64,000 nt of DNA from DAHUXT01 sp036273675 (lineage in GTDB: Bacteria; Chloroflexota; Ktedonobacteria; Ktedonobacterales; JADMIN01): NCBI GenBank assembly GCA_036273675.1, contig DASUHD010000010.1, positions 33,605-97,604 on the forward strand. The letters are read 5' to 3'. Numbering within the stretch: position 1 is the first letter of the stretch; each line of letters opens with the position of its first letter. Of the stretch, positions 17,890-27,462 are shown piece after piece. The notes below the pieces were generated by a model, which saw only the letters and a program-made list of their open reading frames with translations, ran no database searches and was not told the DNA's origin. The position numbers were made by a program, and so were the translations under genes.

Positions 17890-18760
17890 CGTCGCCCCGC
17901 CTTTCGAGCGCCGCCAGCAGCGCGGTCGTGGCGCCGTCCGGCGTCGTCGCCTTCGGTGACACAGCCAGCCCATGCGTGCGCGCCAACGCGCCAACCTGCG
18001 CCAGTGGAGGCGGCAGCAGCCCCGCCGCGATGATCGCCTCGGTGTCGCCGAACATCTGTTCCGGCGCGCCGACAAGCCGTAGCTCGCCATCGGCCAGCAC
18101 AACAATCTGGTCAGCCAGCTCGGCGACCTCGCTCATATCGTGCGAGACCAGCGCCAATGTCAGGCCATTCTCACGGCGCAACGCCCGAAGCTGTGCATAC
18201 AGTTCCGCCCGCGCCTCGGCGTCCAGCCCAGCGCTCGGCTCATCCAGCACCAGCGTGCGCGGACGCATCGCCAGCACGCCCGCCAGCGCCACTCTCCGCC
18301 GCTGCCCGCCACTGAGCGCGAACGGCGAGCGCGCCAGCAGAGCATCATCATGTCCTAGCGCCACAGCCTCCATTGCCCACACGACCCGCTCCCGCACCGC
18401 CGAAGGAGATAGGCCAAGTTGGCGTGGCCCAAACGCGACATCGTCGTAGACGGATGCGGCGAAAAGTTGCGCCTCGGGAAACTGAAAGAGCAGCCCGACA
18501 CGCTGCCGTAGCGCCTGAAGCTCGGTCCCACGGGTCGCGCGCTCGCCAACATCCAGGCCATCGACGACGACACGGCCACTGGTAGGGCGCAGCAGTCCGT
18601 TGAAGTGCTGGACGAGCGTGGACTTGCCTGAGCCGGTGACGCCGATGATCGCGGCGCAGACGCCGTCCTCGATGGTCAGGCTGACATCGCGCAGGGCAGT
18701 GCGCGCTCTGGGCGTGCCGGGATGGTAGATGTGCGTCAGGCGCTCGACGTGGATGCTCAT
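17879..18760 (-). CDS. ecfA2: ECF transporter ATPase EcfA2
   Basis: A 293-residue ABC ATPase. Walker A is GVTGSGKST, the signature is LSGGQRRRVALAG, Walker B is TLVLDEPSAGLD, and the H-loop is LVSHD. The Q-loop region is LLFQFPEAQLFA, the form typical of energy-coupling factor ATPases. The start overlaps the previous stop by 4 nt (ATGA), showing translational coupling. It pairs with EcfA1 as a heterodimer on EcfT. Confidence 0.92.
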   Translation of the reverse strand: MSIHVERLTHIYHPGTPRARTALRDVSLTIEDGVCAAIIGVTGSGKSTLVQHFNGLLRPTSGRVVVDGLDVGERATRGTELQALRQRVGLLFQFPEAQLFAASVYDDVAFGPRQLGLSPSAVRERVVWAMEAVALGHDDALLARSPFALSGGQRRRVALAGVLAMRPRTLVLDEPSAGLDAEARAELYAQLRALRRENGLTLALVSHDMSEVAELADQIVVLADGELRLVGAPEQMFGDTEAIIAAGLLPPPLAQVGALARTHGLAVSPKATTPDGATTALLAALERRGDDAR

Positions 18761-19635
18761 GCGGGGCGACCTTCCGTCTCGATGAGCGCGGCGACCAGCG
18801 CCTCGGGCGTCAGCGCGTCTGGCGGGATGGCGAGTCCGGCTCGCCTCAACCGCTCGCCCAGCAGCGCTATCTCCGGCACAACCAGCCGCAACGCCCGCAG
18901 CCGGTCCAGATCGGCAAAGACGGCGGCAGGCGAGCCTTCCAGCGCAATACGGCCCTGTTCCAGCACGATGACTCGGTCCGCCAGCGCGGCTTCTTCGAGC
19001 AGATGCGTCACGGCAACTACGCTCAGTCCACGGATGCGGTTCACCTCTCGCAGGAGCGCGAGTATCTCGCCACGCGCCCGCGGATCGAGCTGCGCCGTGA
19101 CCTCGTCGGCGACGATACAGGCTGGCTCCAGCGCCAGCACGCCTGCGATGGCTAGCCGCTGACGCTGGCCACCCGAAAGCTCCTGGGGCGTCTGCCCGCG
19201 CGCATCGGCCAGCCCAACCGCCGCCAGCGCGGCATCGACCCGGCTAGCGATCGCCTCACGTGGCAGTCCGCGCGCCGCCAGCCCCCAGGCGACATCGTCG
19301 GCGACGACGGTAGCGATGATCTGGCTGTCTGGGTCGGAAAAGATCATGCCCACACGCTCACGCACGAATTGGCGGCGCGCGCGGTCGTGAGTATCATGTC
19401 CCAGCACGCGCACATGCCCCGCCGCAGGCACAAGCAGTCCGTTAAGCAGGCGGGCAAGCGTGGACTTGCCACTGCCGTTATGTCCGAGCAGCGCCACATA
19501 CTCGCCTGGCGCTATCCGAAGCGAGACAGCATCGAGCGCCGGAGCCGAGGGCGCTGTGCCATACCGTGCTGGATAGACATAAGTGGCGCGTTCGACCTCA
19601 ATCAACGGGGGCATTGGAGGGCTGGTCCTGCTCAT
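18757..19635 (-). CDS. ecfA1: ECF transporter ATPase EcfA1
   Basis: A 292-residue ABC ATPase with Walker A GHNGSGKST, Q-loop IFSDPDSQIIA, signature LSGGQRQRLAIAG and Walker B region CIVADEVTAQLD. EVTAQLD in place of DEPTxxLD matches the EcfA1 subgroup. The H-loop is VTHLL. The start codon shares one base with the stop of the preceding S-component gene (TGATG). It forms the energising pair with EcfA2. Confidence 0.92.
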   Translation of the reverse strand: MSRTSPPMPPLIEVERATYVYPARYGTAPSAPALDAVSLRIAPGEYVALLGHNGSGKSTLARLLNGLLVPAAGHVRVLGHDTHDRARRQFVRERVGMIFSDPDSQIIATVVADDVAWGLAARGLPREAIASRVDAALAAVGLADARGQTPQELSGGQRQRLAIAGVLALEPACIVADEVTAQLDPRARGEILALLREVNRIRGLSVVAVTHLLEEAALADRVIVLEQGRIALEGSPAAVFADLDRLRALRLVVPEIALLGERLRRAGLAIPPDALTPEALVAALIETEGRPA

Positions 19636-20534
19636 CAGGCATCACCTGCCCTTCCGCGCGCTGGATACATCGCGTCATTCATGCTATTGGTCCGGCCGCC
19701 GCGACGTAGGACTCGCCGTGGCAGACTCATGATAAGCGCCAGCGGCAGCAGGAGCAGCCAGGCTAGCCGCAACACCCAGCGCGGTGGAAACGCGCGGACA
19801 TCGTTGCCCAGCACCCGCGCTGCTCCTGTCGCGACGGTGAGATAGAGCGTGACCATGGGCAGCGCGAAGCACAGCAGATAGGCAAAGAGCAGCAGCGGCC
19901 AGAGTTGGAGGCCCAATGTCTCCAGCGCCAGCAGCGGCGGTCGCACCGTCAGCCAGAGCTGTTCCAGGCCGACCAGATGCGCGCCACTCGCCACCAGCGA
20001 CATCGCGGCGTCCATGGCGTTGCGCAGTTCATCCACGATATCTTTGACCGGCAACCCGGTAAAGACAATCAAACCTAGCGTCGCGAAGACGCCAGCGGCG
20101 GTGATGAAGAGCGAACAGAGCGCCAGTGCGATCCACGGCGAGCGCCGTCGCCGCATAATCCAGCCAATCATCGCGCCCACCAGCGCTTGTAGCGCCATGC
20201 GCCAGCCAAAGTGCGGCCCCGCGATCACCGTCACCAAGAACGCGGAGACCGCCGCTGCCAGCAGCGTCACCCGCAGCCCCCGCCGCAACATCAGTAAGGC
20301 GAAGGGCGTAGGCACGGCGGGCATGACGACGATGCCGATAACCGGGAGATAGATGGCGACGAGATCGAGGATGACGGCGACATCTAGCAGCAGCCCACCC
20401 TCGGCCAGCGCTAGCGGTGGGAGCCAACTCTCGCTCGGCGCGGCGCGACGAGACGCTTCTTGCGATGGGAAGTCGATATTGCCGGGGAGTTCGTCCAGCG
20501 GCGGGATGGCTTCTCTGGGCGCGGTATCAGTCAC
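19635..20534 (-). CDS. Membrane substrate-binding-like (S) component or DUF2232/YybS protein of the ECF operon
   Basis: 299 residues from the GTG at 20534, preceded by GGAGG; this start overlaps the end of the UbiB-like gene by 8 nt. The frame runs further upstream, but only inside that gene. About eight hydrophobic segments are present. The first half resembles ECF S components and YybS/DUF2232 proteins (PVIGIVVMPAVPTPFALLMLRRG). Its place just before ecfA1-ecfA2-ecfT makes a dedicated S component likely. The substrate (vitamin or metal) cannot be assigned, and no riboswitch was recognised upstream. Confidence 0.7.
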   Translation of the reverse strand: MTDTAPREAIPPLDELPGNIDFPSQEASRRAAPSESWLPPLALAEGGLLLDVAVILDLVAIYLPVIGIVVMPAVPTPFALLMLRRGLRVTLLAAAVSAFLVTVIAGPHFGWRMALQALVGAMIGWIMRRRRSPWIALALCSLFITAAGVFATLGLIVFTGLPVKDIVDELRNAMDAAMSLVASGAHLVGLEQLWLTVRPPLLALETLGLQLWPLLLFAYLLCFALPMVTLYLTVATGAARVLGNDVRAFPPRWVLRLAWLLLLPLALIMSLPRRVLRRGGRTNSMNDAMYPARGRAGDA

Positions 20535-22182
20535 TGGCCTCGCGCCTCCAGAGGACGATGGCCAGCGCGGCGACTCCCGCCAGGCTGATAGGCACCCATA
20601 CCGGCACCTGCCGGTTGAGCGCGGCCCTGGCGCGTGGCACACGGCGGCGCCTCAAGTCGGGGTTCAGATGCGGGCTTTCGATAATCATCCGTAACTCGCC
20701 ACGTTCCATGCGCTCGAGCACTTTCTCAGCCAGCCGGGGCAGCGCCGCCACACTGCGCGCCATCGCGACGCCATCGCGGGTGAGGGTGCGTCCGAGATCG
20801 CTCCAACTGCGCGCGCCGAGCAGGCGGGGAATGGCGTCTAGCGCGCTCTCGCCCAGGAACTGCTGCGCGTAGGGGACTGTGGCATCGAGCAGATTGAAAT
20901 GTGGCGAGAGGGAGGTCGCCAGCCCCACGAGCATCGCCATCGCGCGGCCAAAAAACGCCAAATTGGCGGGCAGCCGCAACGGCTGATCGTAGAGCAACCC
21001 CTCGACGTCGTGCAGCATGATCGAGGGGTCCACCTCGCGGAGTTGGCCAAAGGGCATGGCGCTGAACTGGCCAATCATCAGGCTAACCGCCTGCTCGATC
21101 TGACCGTGATTCGCGCCTTCACCCAAGAAACCGAGGGTATCCATGCCCTTGACGACCAACCCCGCATCTTCGGTAGTCAGCCCGATGAATGCCTCGCGCA
21201 TCCCTTGCTTCATTGGGATCGTGATCGAGCCCATCATGCCGAAGTCCAGGAAGACAATGCGAAAATCGTTCCCCTCCGGCTGCACGAAGATGTTGCCAGG
21301 ATGTGGGTCGGCGTGAAAAAAGCCGAACTGCAACATCTGCCGGACGTAGCTTCCGGTGATGCGTTGGGCGAGAGCGTCGCGGTCCACCTGCGCGGCGTCG
21401 AGGGCGGCGAAGTCAGTCACCTTGATGCCGTCCATCCACTCCAGCGCCAGCACCTGCCGCGAAGAGTGCTCCCAGACGACGCCAGGAACACGGATGCCCG
21501 GATCGTCGGCGAAGAGCTGCGCGAACCGCTCGGCGTTGCGCCCCTCGCGCTCATAGTTCAACTCCTCGTAGACGGTGCGGCTGAACTCCGTATAGAGTCC
21601 GCGAAAATCCATCACGCGGTCCATCGAAGGGGCCAGACGGCGCACTAGTTCCAGCACGAAGCGGATGGCGCGCAGATCGGCGCGAACGATGCGCTCGATG
21701 TTGGGCCGCTGCACCTTGAGCGCGACGGGCCGCCCGTCCTTCAGGAGCGCGCGATGCACCTGGCCCAGCGACGCCGACCCTGCCGGAGTTGGGTCGATCT
21801 CGCGAAAGATATCGCCAACGGGCGCGCCAAGCTCCCGCTCGATGATACGCTTGATGTCGGCGAAGCATTCGGAGGGGACCTCGTCCTGCAACTGCGATAG
21901 TTCCGCCAGCGCCTCGGTGGGAAGCAGATCGGCGCGGGCGCTGAGAAACTGCCCCAGCTTGATGAGCAGGCCGCCCATCTCGATAGCCGTCACGCGAAAC
22001 GCACGGAGCGCTCGCCGCAGCACATCAATATTGGGGTAGACATTCTGGCCGCGTGCGCGCGCGCGCACCACGCGCCGCCGCTCGCGGGTCAGCAGCCAGA
22101 TGGTGACGAAGAGCAGGCGCGAGACGCGATAAAAGCGCCAGAGTTGAAGTGTCCGTCCCCATCGCGCAGTCATCCGGCCCAT
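20527..22182 (-). CDS. UbiB/ABC1 (AarF) family atypical kinase
   Basis: A 551-residue protein of the ADCK/UbiB family. It has the KxGQ-type motif (LLIKLGQFLSARADLLP), the alanine-rich loop (PAGSASLGQVH), the conserved VALKVQRP lysine, catalytic HADPHPGNIFV and the FLDFGMMG metal motif. A C-terminal hydrophobic helix (about 525-545) anchors it in the membrane. Relatives support ubiquinone or other isoprenoid-lipid metabolism and act as ATPases. An ATG at 22173 is an alternative start. It shares an overlap with the ECF operon, so the genes are probably co-transcribed although the functional link is not obvious. Confidence 0.88.
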   Translation of the reverse strand: MGRMTARWGRTLQLWRFYRVSRLLFVTIWLLTRERRRVVRARARGQNVYPNIDVLRRALRAFRVTAIEMGGLLIKLGQFLSARADLLPTEALAELSQLQDEVPSECFADIKRIIERELGAPVGDIFREIDPTPAGSASLGQVHRALLKDGRPVALKVQRPNIERIVRADLRAIRFVLELVRRLAPSMDRVMDFRGLYTEFSRTVYEELNYEREGRNAERFAQLFADDPGIRVPGVVWEHSSRQVLALEWMDGIKVTDFAALDAAQVDRDALAQRITGSYVRQMLQFGFFHADPHPGNIFVQPEGNDFRIVFLDFGMMGSITIPMKQGMREAFIGLTTEDAGLVVKGMDTLGFLGEGANHGQIEQAVSLMIGQFSAMPFGQLREVDPSIMLHDVEGLLYDQPLRLPANLAFFGRAMAMLVGLATSLSPHFNLLDATVPYAQQFLGESALDAIPRLLGARSWSDLGRTLTRDGVAMARSVAALPRLAEKVLERMERGELRMIIESPHLNPDLRRRRVPRARAALNRQVPVWVPISLAGVAALAIVLWRREASD

Positions 22183-22375
22183 ACAATCCCACTTTCCGCC
22201 AACCCGCCGGTTGTCTTGCCGCCACGTCCGGTCAGCATACCACGTCTTTTAGACGAATGAGACCTGCCGGTTGTTCTGGAAAGTACGGAAGCGCACAGAA
22301 AATCGCCCCCTCGGCGCCCGGCGGGGCGCGGGAGGGAGCGGTGACGAGCGAGAGGGAGCGCCCGACAGCGCATGC

Positions 22376-24091
22376 TCATGAGTCTGAAATGAAGACGCTG
22401 GTCCAGATATCGAGCGGCGTGAGGCCAAACGACGCAATCGAGTAATTGCGCACCCTGGGCTGGGTCTGCCACCAGGCCTTGGTCTGATAGAGCGGTATCC
22501 AGGCGATATCGACGACCAGCAACTGCTCGGCGGCGTTGTAGTCGCGCATGCGCTGGAGTGGATCTTCTTCGGCGTCGGCCTTGAGCATGAGCGTATTCGC
22601 CTGATCTACCATCACGCTGCCGATGTTATTATCGCTGCCCGGCAGGAACTGGAGCGAGAGCCAGTCCTGTGGGTCGGGATAGTCGCCGAGCCAGTTGAAG
22701 AGCCATAGCTGTAGCTGCCGGTTGCTCAACTGCTGCAACATTGCCGTGGGGTCTACTGAGCGAATGGAGATCGGCCAGCCAGGCATCGCCTTCTTCCAGG
22801 CGGCGAGGGCATTGTTGGCGACCGTCGTCAGTTCGGGCTGCCCACTCGGAATGGTCAGCACAACGCTGGGGCAGGTTGCGAATTTGCCGTGGCAGGCCTT
22901 GCTGACATACTGGGACGCATACTGCGCCGCCGCCGCCTGATCTCCTGTCAGGTGCGTGCTGCCATCCGGGCCGCGCAACGCGGCATTATAGCCAGGCATT
23001 CCCTGCGGAACAATGTGATTGGTGGGGATGACGGTATCCTTGAGCGCGTCGGCAACCGCCTGTTTATCTATCGCCAACGCGAAGGCCTGGCGCGCCTCCA
23101 GGTTATTGAACGGCGCCTCCGTCCAGTTCATGGCGAAGTAATAAAGGTTGAGCATCCCGGTCTCATGGAAGTCCTTCGCTTTAGCAACGGAGGGATACTG
23201 CGCGGTGGGCGCATAGCCAACATCCACCTTGCCATTTTTCCAGGCGGTATATGCGCTATCCGTCGTCGGATAGAAGGTGTAGCTGACCTGGCGCAGCAGC
23301 GGGCGCGCGCCCCAGAACTGCGAATTGCGGGTCAGCGTGAGCGTGCCATCATGCGGCCACGCGGTTAGCGAATACAGGCTGCCACCCATGCCGCTACCAT
23401 CCGTCAGATGCTTGGTCCAGTCCGCGCCATAGGTGGTGATCAACTGCTGCGGCGCCGCGTACGCCACCGGGTAGCTGAGAATGTTGAGGAAGTAGGCGGC
23501 GGGCTGAGCCAGCACAATCTGGAGCGTGAGCGGGTCAGTGACGATGAGCGCATCGCCGATAAGCGTCTTGATAGGGCCATCCACGGTCACGCCATCGCTC
23601 TCGCAGCGCCCCGTGTTGAAAAAGGCGACGGCATCCTTGAGACCAAAGAGGTAGTAGTTGACCCGCGAGCTGACACACGGGCTGAGCGCGCGATTGATCG
23701 AATAGGCGAAAGTGCTGGCGGTGATCGGCGTGCCATCGCTCCACTTCAGCCCCGCGCGCACGTGAAACGTGTAGGTGAGGCCATTTTCACTGACATCGGG
23801 CAAGCCATCGGCGGCCCACGGGATCACCTGCTGGTTGGCGTTGAGCGTCACCAGTCCCGGATAGATGAGCGACATGACCGCCAGGCTGTTGGCGTCCGCG
23901 ACGGTTGCCGGATCCAGCCCGCTGATATCTTTCTGACCGATCAGCGGCACGCGCAGCACCTGCTGGCTATCGGGTAGCGCTGTCGGCTTCGGCTGGGTGG
24001 AACCCGACTCGCACCCTGCGAGTATGATGGTCATCACACAGACCAGCAGGCCGAACGTCACGAATGGAACTCTGCGCAGAGCGCGTCGCAT
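22376..24091 (-). CDS. Peptide/oligopeptide ABC transporter substrate-binding lipoprotein (SBP_bac_5)
   Basis: A 571-residue protein with a lipoprotein signal ending in the lipobox LAGC (Cys at about residue 27). Family 5 landmarks are LNANQQVIPWAADGLPDVSENGLTY... (given in part), FHVRAGLKWSDGTPITAS, FNNLEARQAFALAIDKQAV and WLGDYPDPQDWLSLQFLP. It would capture peptides or similar solutes outside the membrane for an Opp/Dpp-type importer. No permease genes are adjacent, so its partners are elsewhere or it serves as an orphan receptor. Confidence 0.9.
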   Translation of the reverse strand: MRRALRRVPFVTFGLLVCVMTIILAGCESGSTQPKPTALPDSQQVLRVPLIGQKDISGLDPATVADANSLAVMSLIYPGLVTLNANQQVIPWAADGLPDVSENGLTYTFHVRAGLKWSDGTPITASTFAYSINRALSPCVSSRVNYYLFGLKDAVAFFNTGRCESDGVTVDGPIKTLIGDALIVTDPLTLQIVLAQPAAYFLNILSYPVAYAAPQQLITTYGADWTKHLTDGSGMGGSLYSLTAWPHDGTLTLTRNSQFWGARPLLRQVSYTFYPTTDSAYTAWKNGKVDVGYAPTAQYPSVAKAKDFHETGMLNLYYFAMNWTEAPFNNLEARQAFALAIDKQAVADALKDTVIPTNHIVPQGMPGYNAALRGPDGSTHLTGDQAAAAQYASQYVSKACHGKFATCPSVVLTIPSGQPELTTVANNALAAWKKAMPGWPISIRSVDPTAMLQQLSNRQLQLWLFNWLGDYPDPQDWLSLQFLPGSDNNIGSVMVDQANTLMLKADAEEDPLQRMRDYNAAEQLLVVDIAWIPLYQTKAWWQTQPRVRNYSIASFGLTPLDIWTSVFISDS

Positions 24092-24335
24092 GCGGATTAC
24101 TCCTGGTTACTCCCTCGCCAATCAGGTCTGGCGCGGTGTGCCGGGCAAGCGTATTGCAGGCCTATATTGAGCGCTGTGTAAGCGCATCAGGTACTATGAT
24201 GACGAAGATCTCTCGTCGTTCTGTTCCGACGATAGCCTATTGCGTATTTGTTCACGTCACTCCGTATAAGACGCGCAAGACCGACCGAAGCAACATGACG
24301 AACACTACAGACCACATCACCAGGAGTACGCGCCG

Positions 24336-24956
24336 ATGCCATTTCCACTCTCACGTGACAGTACATCTCCGCATGCCCCCGGCGGTGGCCCGGATGCGCC
24401 AGAAAGTCCCTGGCGCACGGTGAGCAGCCATGAAATCTACCGCAACTCCTGGCTGACCGTCACCGAGTATGACGTCATTCGGCCCGATGGCGAGCGCGGC
24501 ATCTACGGCGTCGTTGATCCCGGAGCCAATGCTACCATCGTTGCGTTAGAAAATGATGAAACCATCTGGCTCATCCGCGAATTCAGCTACCCGCTCCAGC
24601 GGGAGCGCTGGATTCTGCCAACCGGGCGAGTCGAGCCAGGCGAAGACCCCTTGCGTGCGGCCCAGCGCGAGCTAGCGGAGGAGGTCGGCCTGCAAGCCGC
24701 CGCCTGGCAAAAGCTCGGCGCATTCCCGCTCAGCGGCGGCATCTCGACGCAGGTTAGCCACATCTATCTGGCGCGCGAGCTTCACCGTGGCGTGGCTGCC
24801 CCCGAGGGTACCGAACGGATCGAGCCGCGCCAGTTGCCGCTCCGCCAGGCCTACGCCGCCTGCCTGGACGGTACGATCAGCGACGCGCCAGTCGTTCTCG
24901 CCATCTGGCGAGCGTGGGCGCTGCTCCACGATGGCGAAGGCCCGCCCACGCCCTAG
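24336..24956 (+). CDS. NUDIX hydrolase (ADP-sugar pyrophosphatase-like)
   Basis: A 206-residue protein with a perfect Nudix box (G-x5-E-x7-REL-x-EE-x-GL) around residues 96-118. EFSYPLQRERWILPTG precedes it, as in ADP-ribose/ADP-sugar pyrophosphatases (NudF type). It hydrolyses a nucleoside diphosphate linked to another moiety, using Mg2+. The start at 24336 is in an ordinary context; an internal start near residue 29 is conceivable. Convergent with an ABC-2 permease gene (7 nt between the genes). Confidence 0.88.
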   Translation: MPFPLSRDSTSPHAPGGGPDAPESPWRTVSSHEIYRNSWLTVTEYDVIRPDGERGIYGVVDPGANATIVALENDETIWLIREFSYPLQRERWILPTGRVEPGEDPLRAAQRELAEEVGLQAAAWQKLGAFPLSGGISTQVSHIYLARELHRGVAAPEGTERIEPRQLPLRQAYAACLDGTISDAPVVLAIWRAWALLHDGEGPPTP

Positions 24957-24963
24957 TCCTTAG

Positions 24964-26025
24964 CTACTCGGTCACATCGCGGCGGCTCAGCAGGAAGTAG
25001 CTGCCACCGAAGAAAATCGCGCAGTAGACCAGCGAGACGAGCAACGCCCGCACAAACGAAAAATTGTTGCTAGGCGCTGGCGCTAGGCTGATAGGATACT
25101 GCCCGGCATAGCCCAGCAGCGCGCCAACATTACTGCCAAGGAACCAGTCGGGGATGTGCTGCAAGACGTTGCCGAAATCGATGTGAGCGAAGTTGTACAT
25201 CGCTCCACCGATTGCCTGAAGAATGGGCGTCAGGATCAGCTCGATCACGATTACGCCGAGCGCCAGCCCGACCCCCGCCGCCGTGCTCTTGCCCAGCGTC
25301 GCCGCCGCCAGCGCCACCAGCGTATAGGTGAACAGGCTGAACGAGAACGCGAGAAAGAACTTGATGATCTCCATCCAGCCGCCAAACGACGGCATCGAGA
25401 CGCCCATGCCGAAGGCTGGCCCCATCATGAGGCCAACGATCGCCCCTATGACCAGCATGCCAGCGGCCACAACCATCGAGATGACCGCCAGCGCGACCGC
25501 CTGCGCCGTGAGCATCTGGAGGCGACTGGTTCCGCGCGAGAACGCCAGCCGTTGCGTGCTGAAGCCGTACTCGCTGCCCACCAGCGCGCCCGCCAGGATA
25601 CAGATCAGTATCAGGCCGACGATGCGGGTGACGGTGGCGGCGAAGCCCAGCGAGGTCGGGAAGGTCACCGGATCGCTGAACTGGGCGATGGTGGCTTGCT
25701 TCCGCGCCTCCTGCTCCTGCTGTATTTGCTTGATTTCCTGCGGGGTTGGGGTGGAGCATCCAGTCGCGTCTGGCGGACATTGGAACTGCAAGTCCTGCGC
25801 GGTTGGCGTGGGTTGATTCTGGACGGAGGTGAGGCCGATGCCAACGACAGTGATGACGAGCGCGTACGCCACGACCATGATGATGATCAGCACCTTCGCC
25901 ATCATCCGCCGCCAGGCCAGATAAAGCTCCCAGCGAGTCAGGCGAAACACCTCGGTGATCCAGATGCCAGCGGGCGCGGGAACAGCGGCCGCGCTGGCGC
26001 TGGTCTGGGGAGCGGTCGGATTCAT
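24964..26025 (-). CDS. ABC-2 type transporter permease
   Basis: A 353-residue membrane protein with about six transmembrane segments. The first segment follows WELYLAWRRMMAKVL and is trailed by a long, Q/T-rich extracytoplasmic loop (about 65-120). Organisation and hydrophobic pattern match ABC2_membrane_4/5 permeases. It overlaps the upstream ATPase gene by 4 nt, making a two-gene exporter. The substrate may be a lipid, antibiotic or peptide; nothing here decides it. Confidence 0.83.
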   Translation of the reverse strand: MNPTAPQTSASAAAVPAPAGIWITEVFRLTRWELYLAWRRMMAKVLIIIMVVAYALVITVVGIGLTSVQNQPTPTAQDLQFQCPPDATGCSTPTPQEIKQIQQEQEARKQATIAQFSDPVTFPTSLGFAATVTRIVGLILICILAGALVGSEYGFSTQRLAFSRGTSRLQMLTAQAVALAVISMVVAAGMLVIGAIVGLMMGPAFGMGVSMPSFGGWMEIIKFFLAFSFSLFTYTLVALAAATLGKSTAAGVGLALGVIVIELILTPILQAIGGAMYNFAHIDFGNVLQHIPDWFLGSNVGALLGYAGQYPISLAPAPSNNFSFVRALLVSLVYCAIFFGGSYFLLSRRDVTE

Positions 26026-27137
26026 TCGACGCCTCCTTGCGGGGGTGTGGACGACGAAACGGGCGACATGGGCGATAAGGGCGACATGGGCGCCGCAGTG
26101 GAAGCTGGCGCGCCGTCGCCGCTCTCGCCGGTGAGCGCGAGGAAGTATTGTTCGAGGCTTCCCTCACGGCGGCGCAGTTCGGCGGCATAGATGCCCTGTT
26201 CCGCCAGCAGCGCATTGACATCCGCGGCGCGCTCCAGCGGCGCATCGACAAAAAGAATCTGGCCGCCTGGGGGAACCCAGGAGCCCGACTCCGGCGCGGC
26301 GAGGCTTGCGCCCCGCAACCAGGGGGTGGTCGGTGTCGCTCCCTGGAGGGTTTCCAGCGCGTGCGCGAGTTGCGCGGGATCGGCAAAGCCGAGTTGCACG
26401 CCGATCTGGGCGGAGAGCAGATCGCCAACTTCGCCCTGCGCTAGGAGCGTGCCTTCTTTCATGATGGCAACGCGCGTGCAGACTTGCTGCACCTCGTGGA
26501 GCAGGTGGCTGGCCAGCAGCACGGTGATGCCGCGCTGCGCAAGCTGCTTGATGAGCGCGCGCACCTCCACCATGCCCGCCGGATCAAGGCCGTTGGTCGG
26601 CTCATCCAGCACGACCAGCTCCGGCTGGGTGAGCAACGCCGCCCCAATGCCGAGCCGCTGCTTCATGCCGAGCGAGTATTTGCGATAGGCGTCATCGGCG
26701 CGCTCGCTCAGGCCAACATAGCCAATCGCCTCGTCTACGCGCCTGCGCGATTCGGGCGAGTTGGGCAATCCGGCGAAGATGGCGACGCCGCGCAGATTCT
26801 GCCGCCCGGAGAGGTAGGGATAGAATGCTGGCTGCTCGACCACCGCGCCCACCCGCCGGAGCGCTGCGCGCCGCTGATCGCTCTGGCTATGCTCGCCGCC
26901 GAAGAGCGAGATCGAGCCAGCGGTCGGCCAGACCAGCCCCAGCACCATGCGGAGCGTCGTGGATTTGCCAGAGCCGTTCGGTCCGAGCAGGCCAAACACA
27001 TCTCCACGCCGAACATCGAGACTCAATCCGTTGACGGCCAGCCGCTTCGAGTAGCGTTTCGTCAGCCCGGTCGTGGCAAGCACCACCTCGCTACCGCTCG
27101 CCGCGCCGTCCCTCGCTGGCGCAACAGTGGCATCCAT
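26022..27137 (-). CDS. ABC-2 type transporter ATP-binding protein
   Basis: A 371-residue ATPase. Walker A is LGPNGSGKST, the signature is YSLGMKQRLGIGAAL, Walker B is LVVLDEPTNGLDP, and the H-loop is LASHLL. This is the CcmA/BcrA drug-exporter type. The C-terminal extension (about 245-371) is longer than the core and ends in an S/P-rich tail. It is the first gene of the exporter pair, translationally coupled to the permease. Confidence 0.92.
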   Translation of the reverse strand: MDATVAPARDGAASGSEVVLATTGLTKRYSKRLAVNGLSLDVRRGDVFGLLGPNGSGKSTTLRMVLGLVWPTAGSISLFGGEHSQSDQRRAALRRVGAVVEQPAFYPYLSGRQNLRGVAIFAGLPNSPESRRRVDEAIGYVGLSERADDAYRKYSLGMKQRLGIGAALLTQPELVVLDEPTNGLDPAGMVEVRALIKQLAQRGITVLLASHLLHEVQQVCTRVAIMKEGTLLAQGEVGDLLSAQIGVQLGFADPAQLAHALETLQGATPTTPWLRGASLAAPESGSWVPPGGQILFVDAPLERAADVNALLAEQGIYAAELRRREGSLEQYFLALTGESGDGAPASTAAPMSPLSPMSPVSSSTPPQGGVE

Positions 27138-27462
27138 GAATATTCCCTCTTTTCCTCACGAGTCCAGGCAGATCGAGAAGCTCCTGACGCTGGACGCCTT
27201 CTCTGCCCAGAGAGTATAGACGTATCTCATCTTTGTGGTCAATCCAGAGAATTGACTGTGACGGCCCGCTATGCTAAGGTACGCCTGAATGGCCGTGCGC
27301 CTGTACGTGCGCCTGTACGCGTGCCACACGCTATCTTTATCAGGCTGTTCATCACAGTTGTTGGTTTCGACGTTCCCGGCGAGCGGTATCTGGGGTATTT
27401 ATCTTACGCGGCGCGCACAGCGCCATTGGCCCGGAGCGTCTGAAAGAGGAGTGTGACACCTC

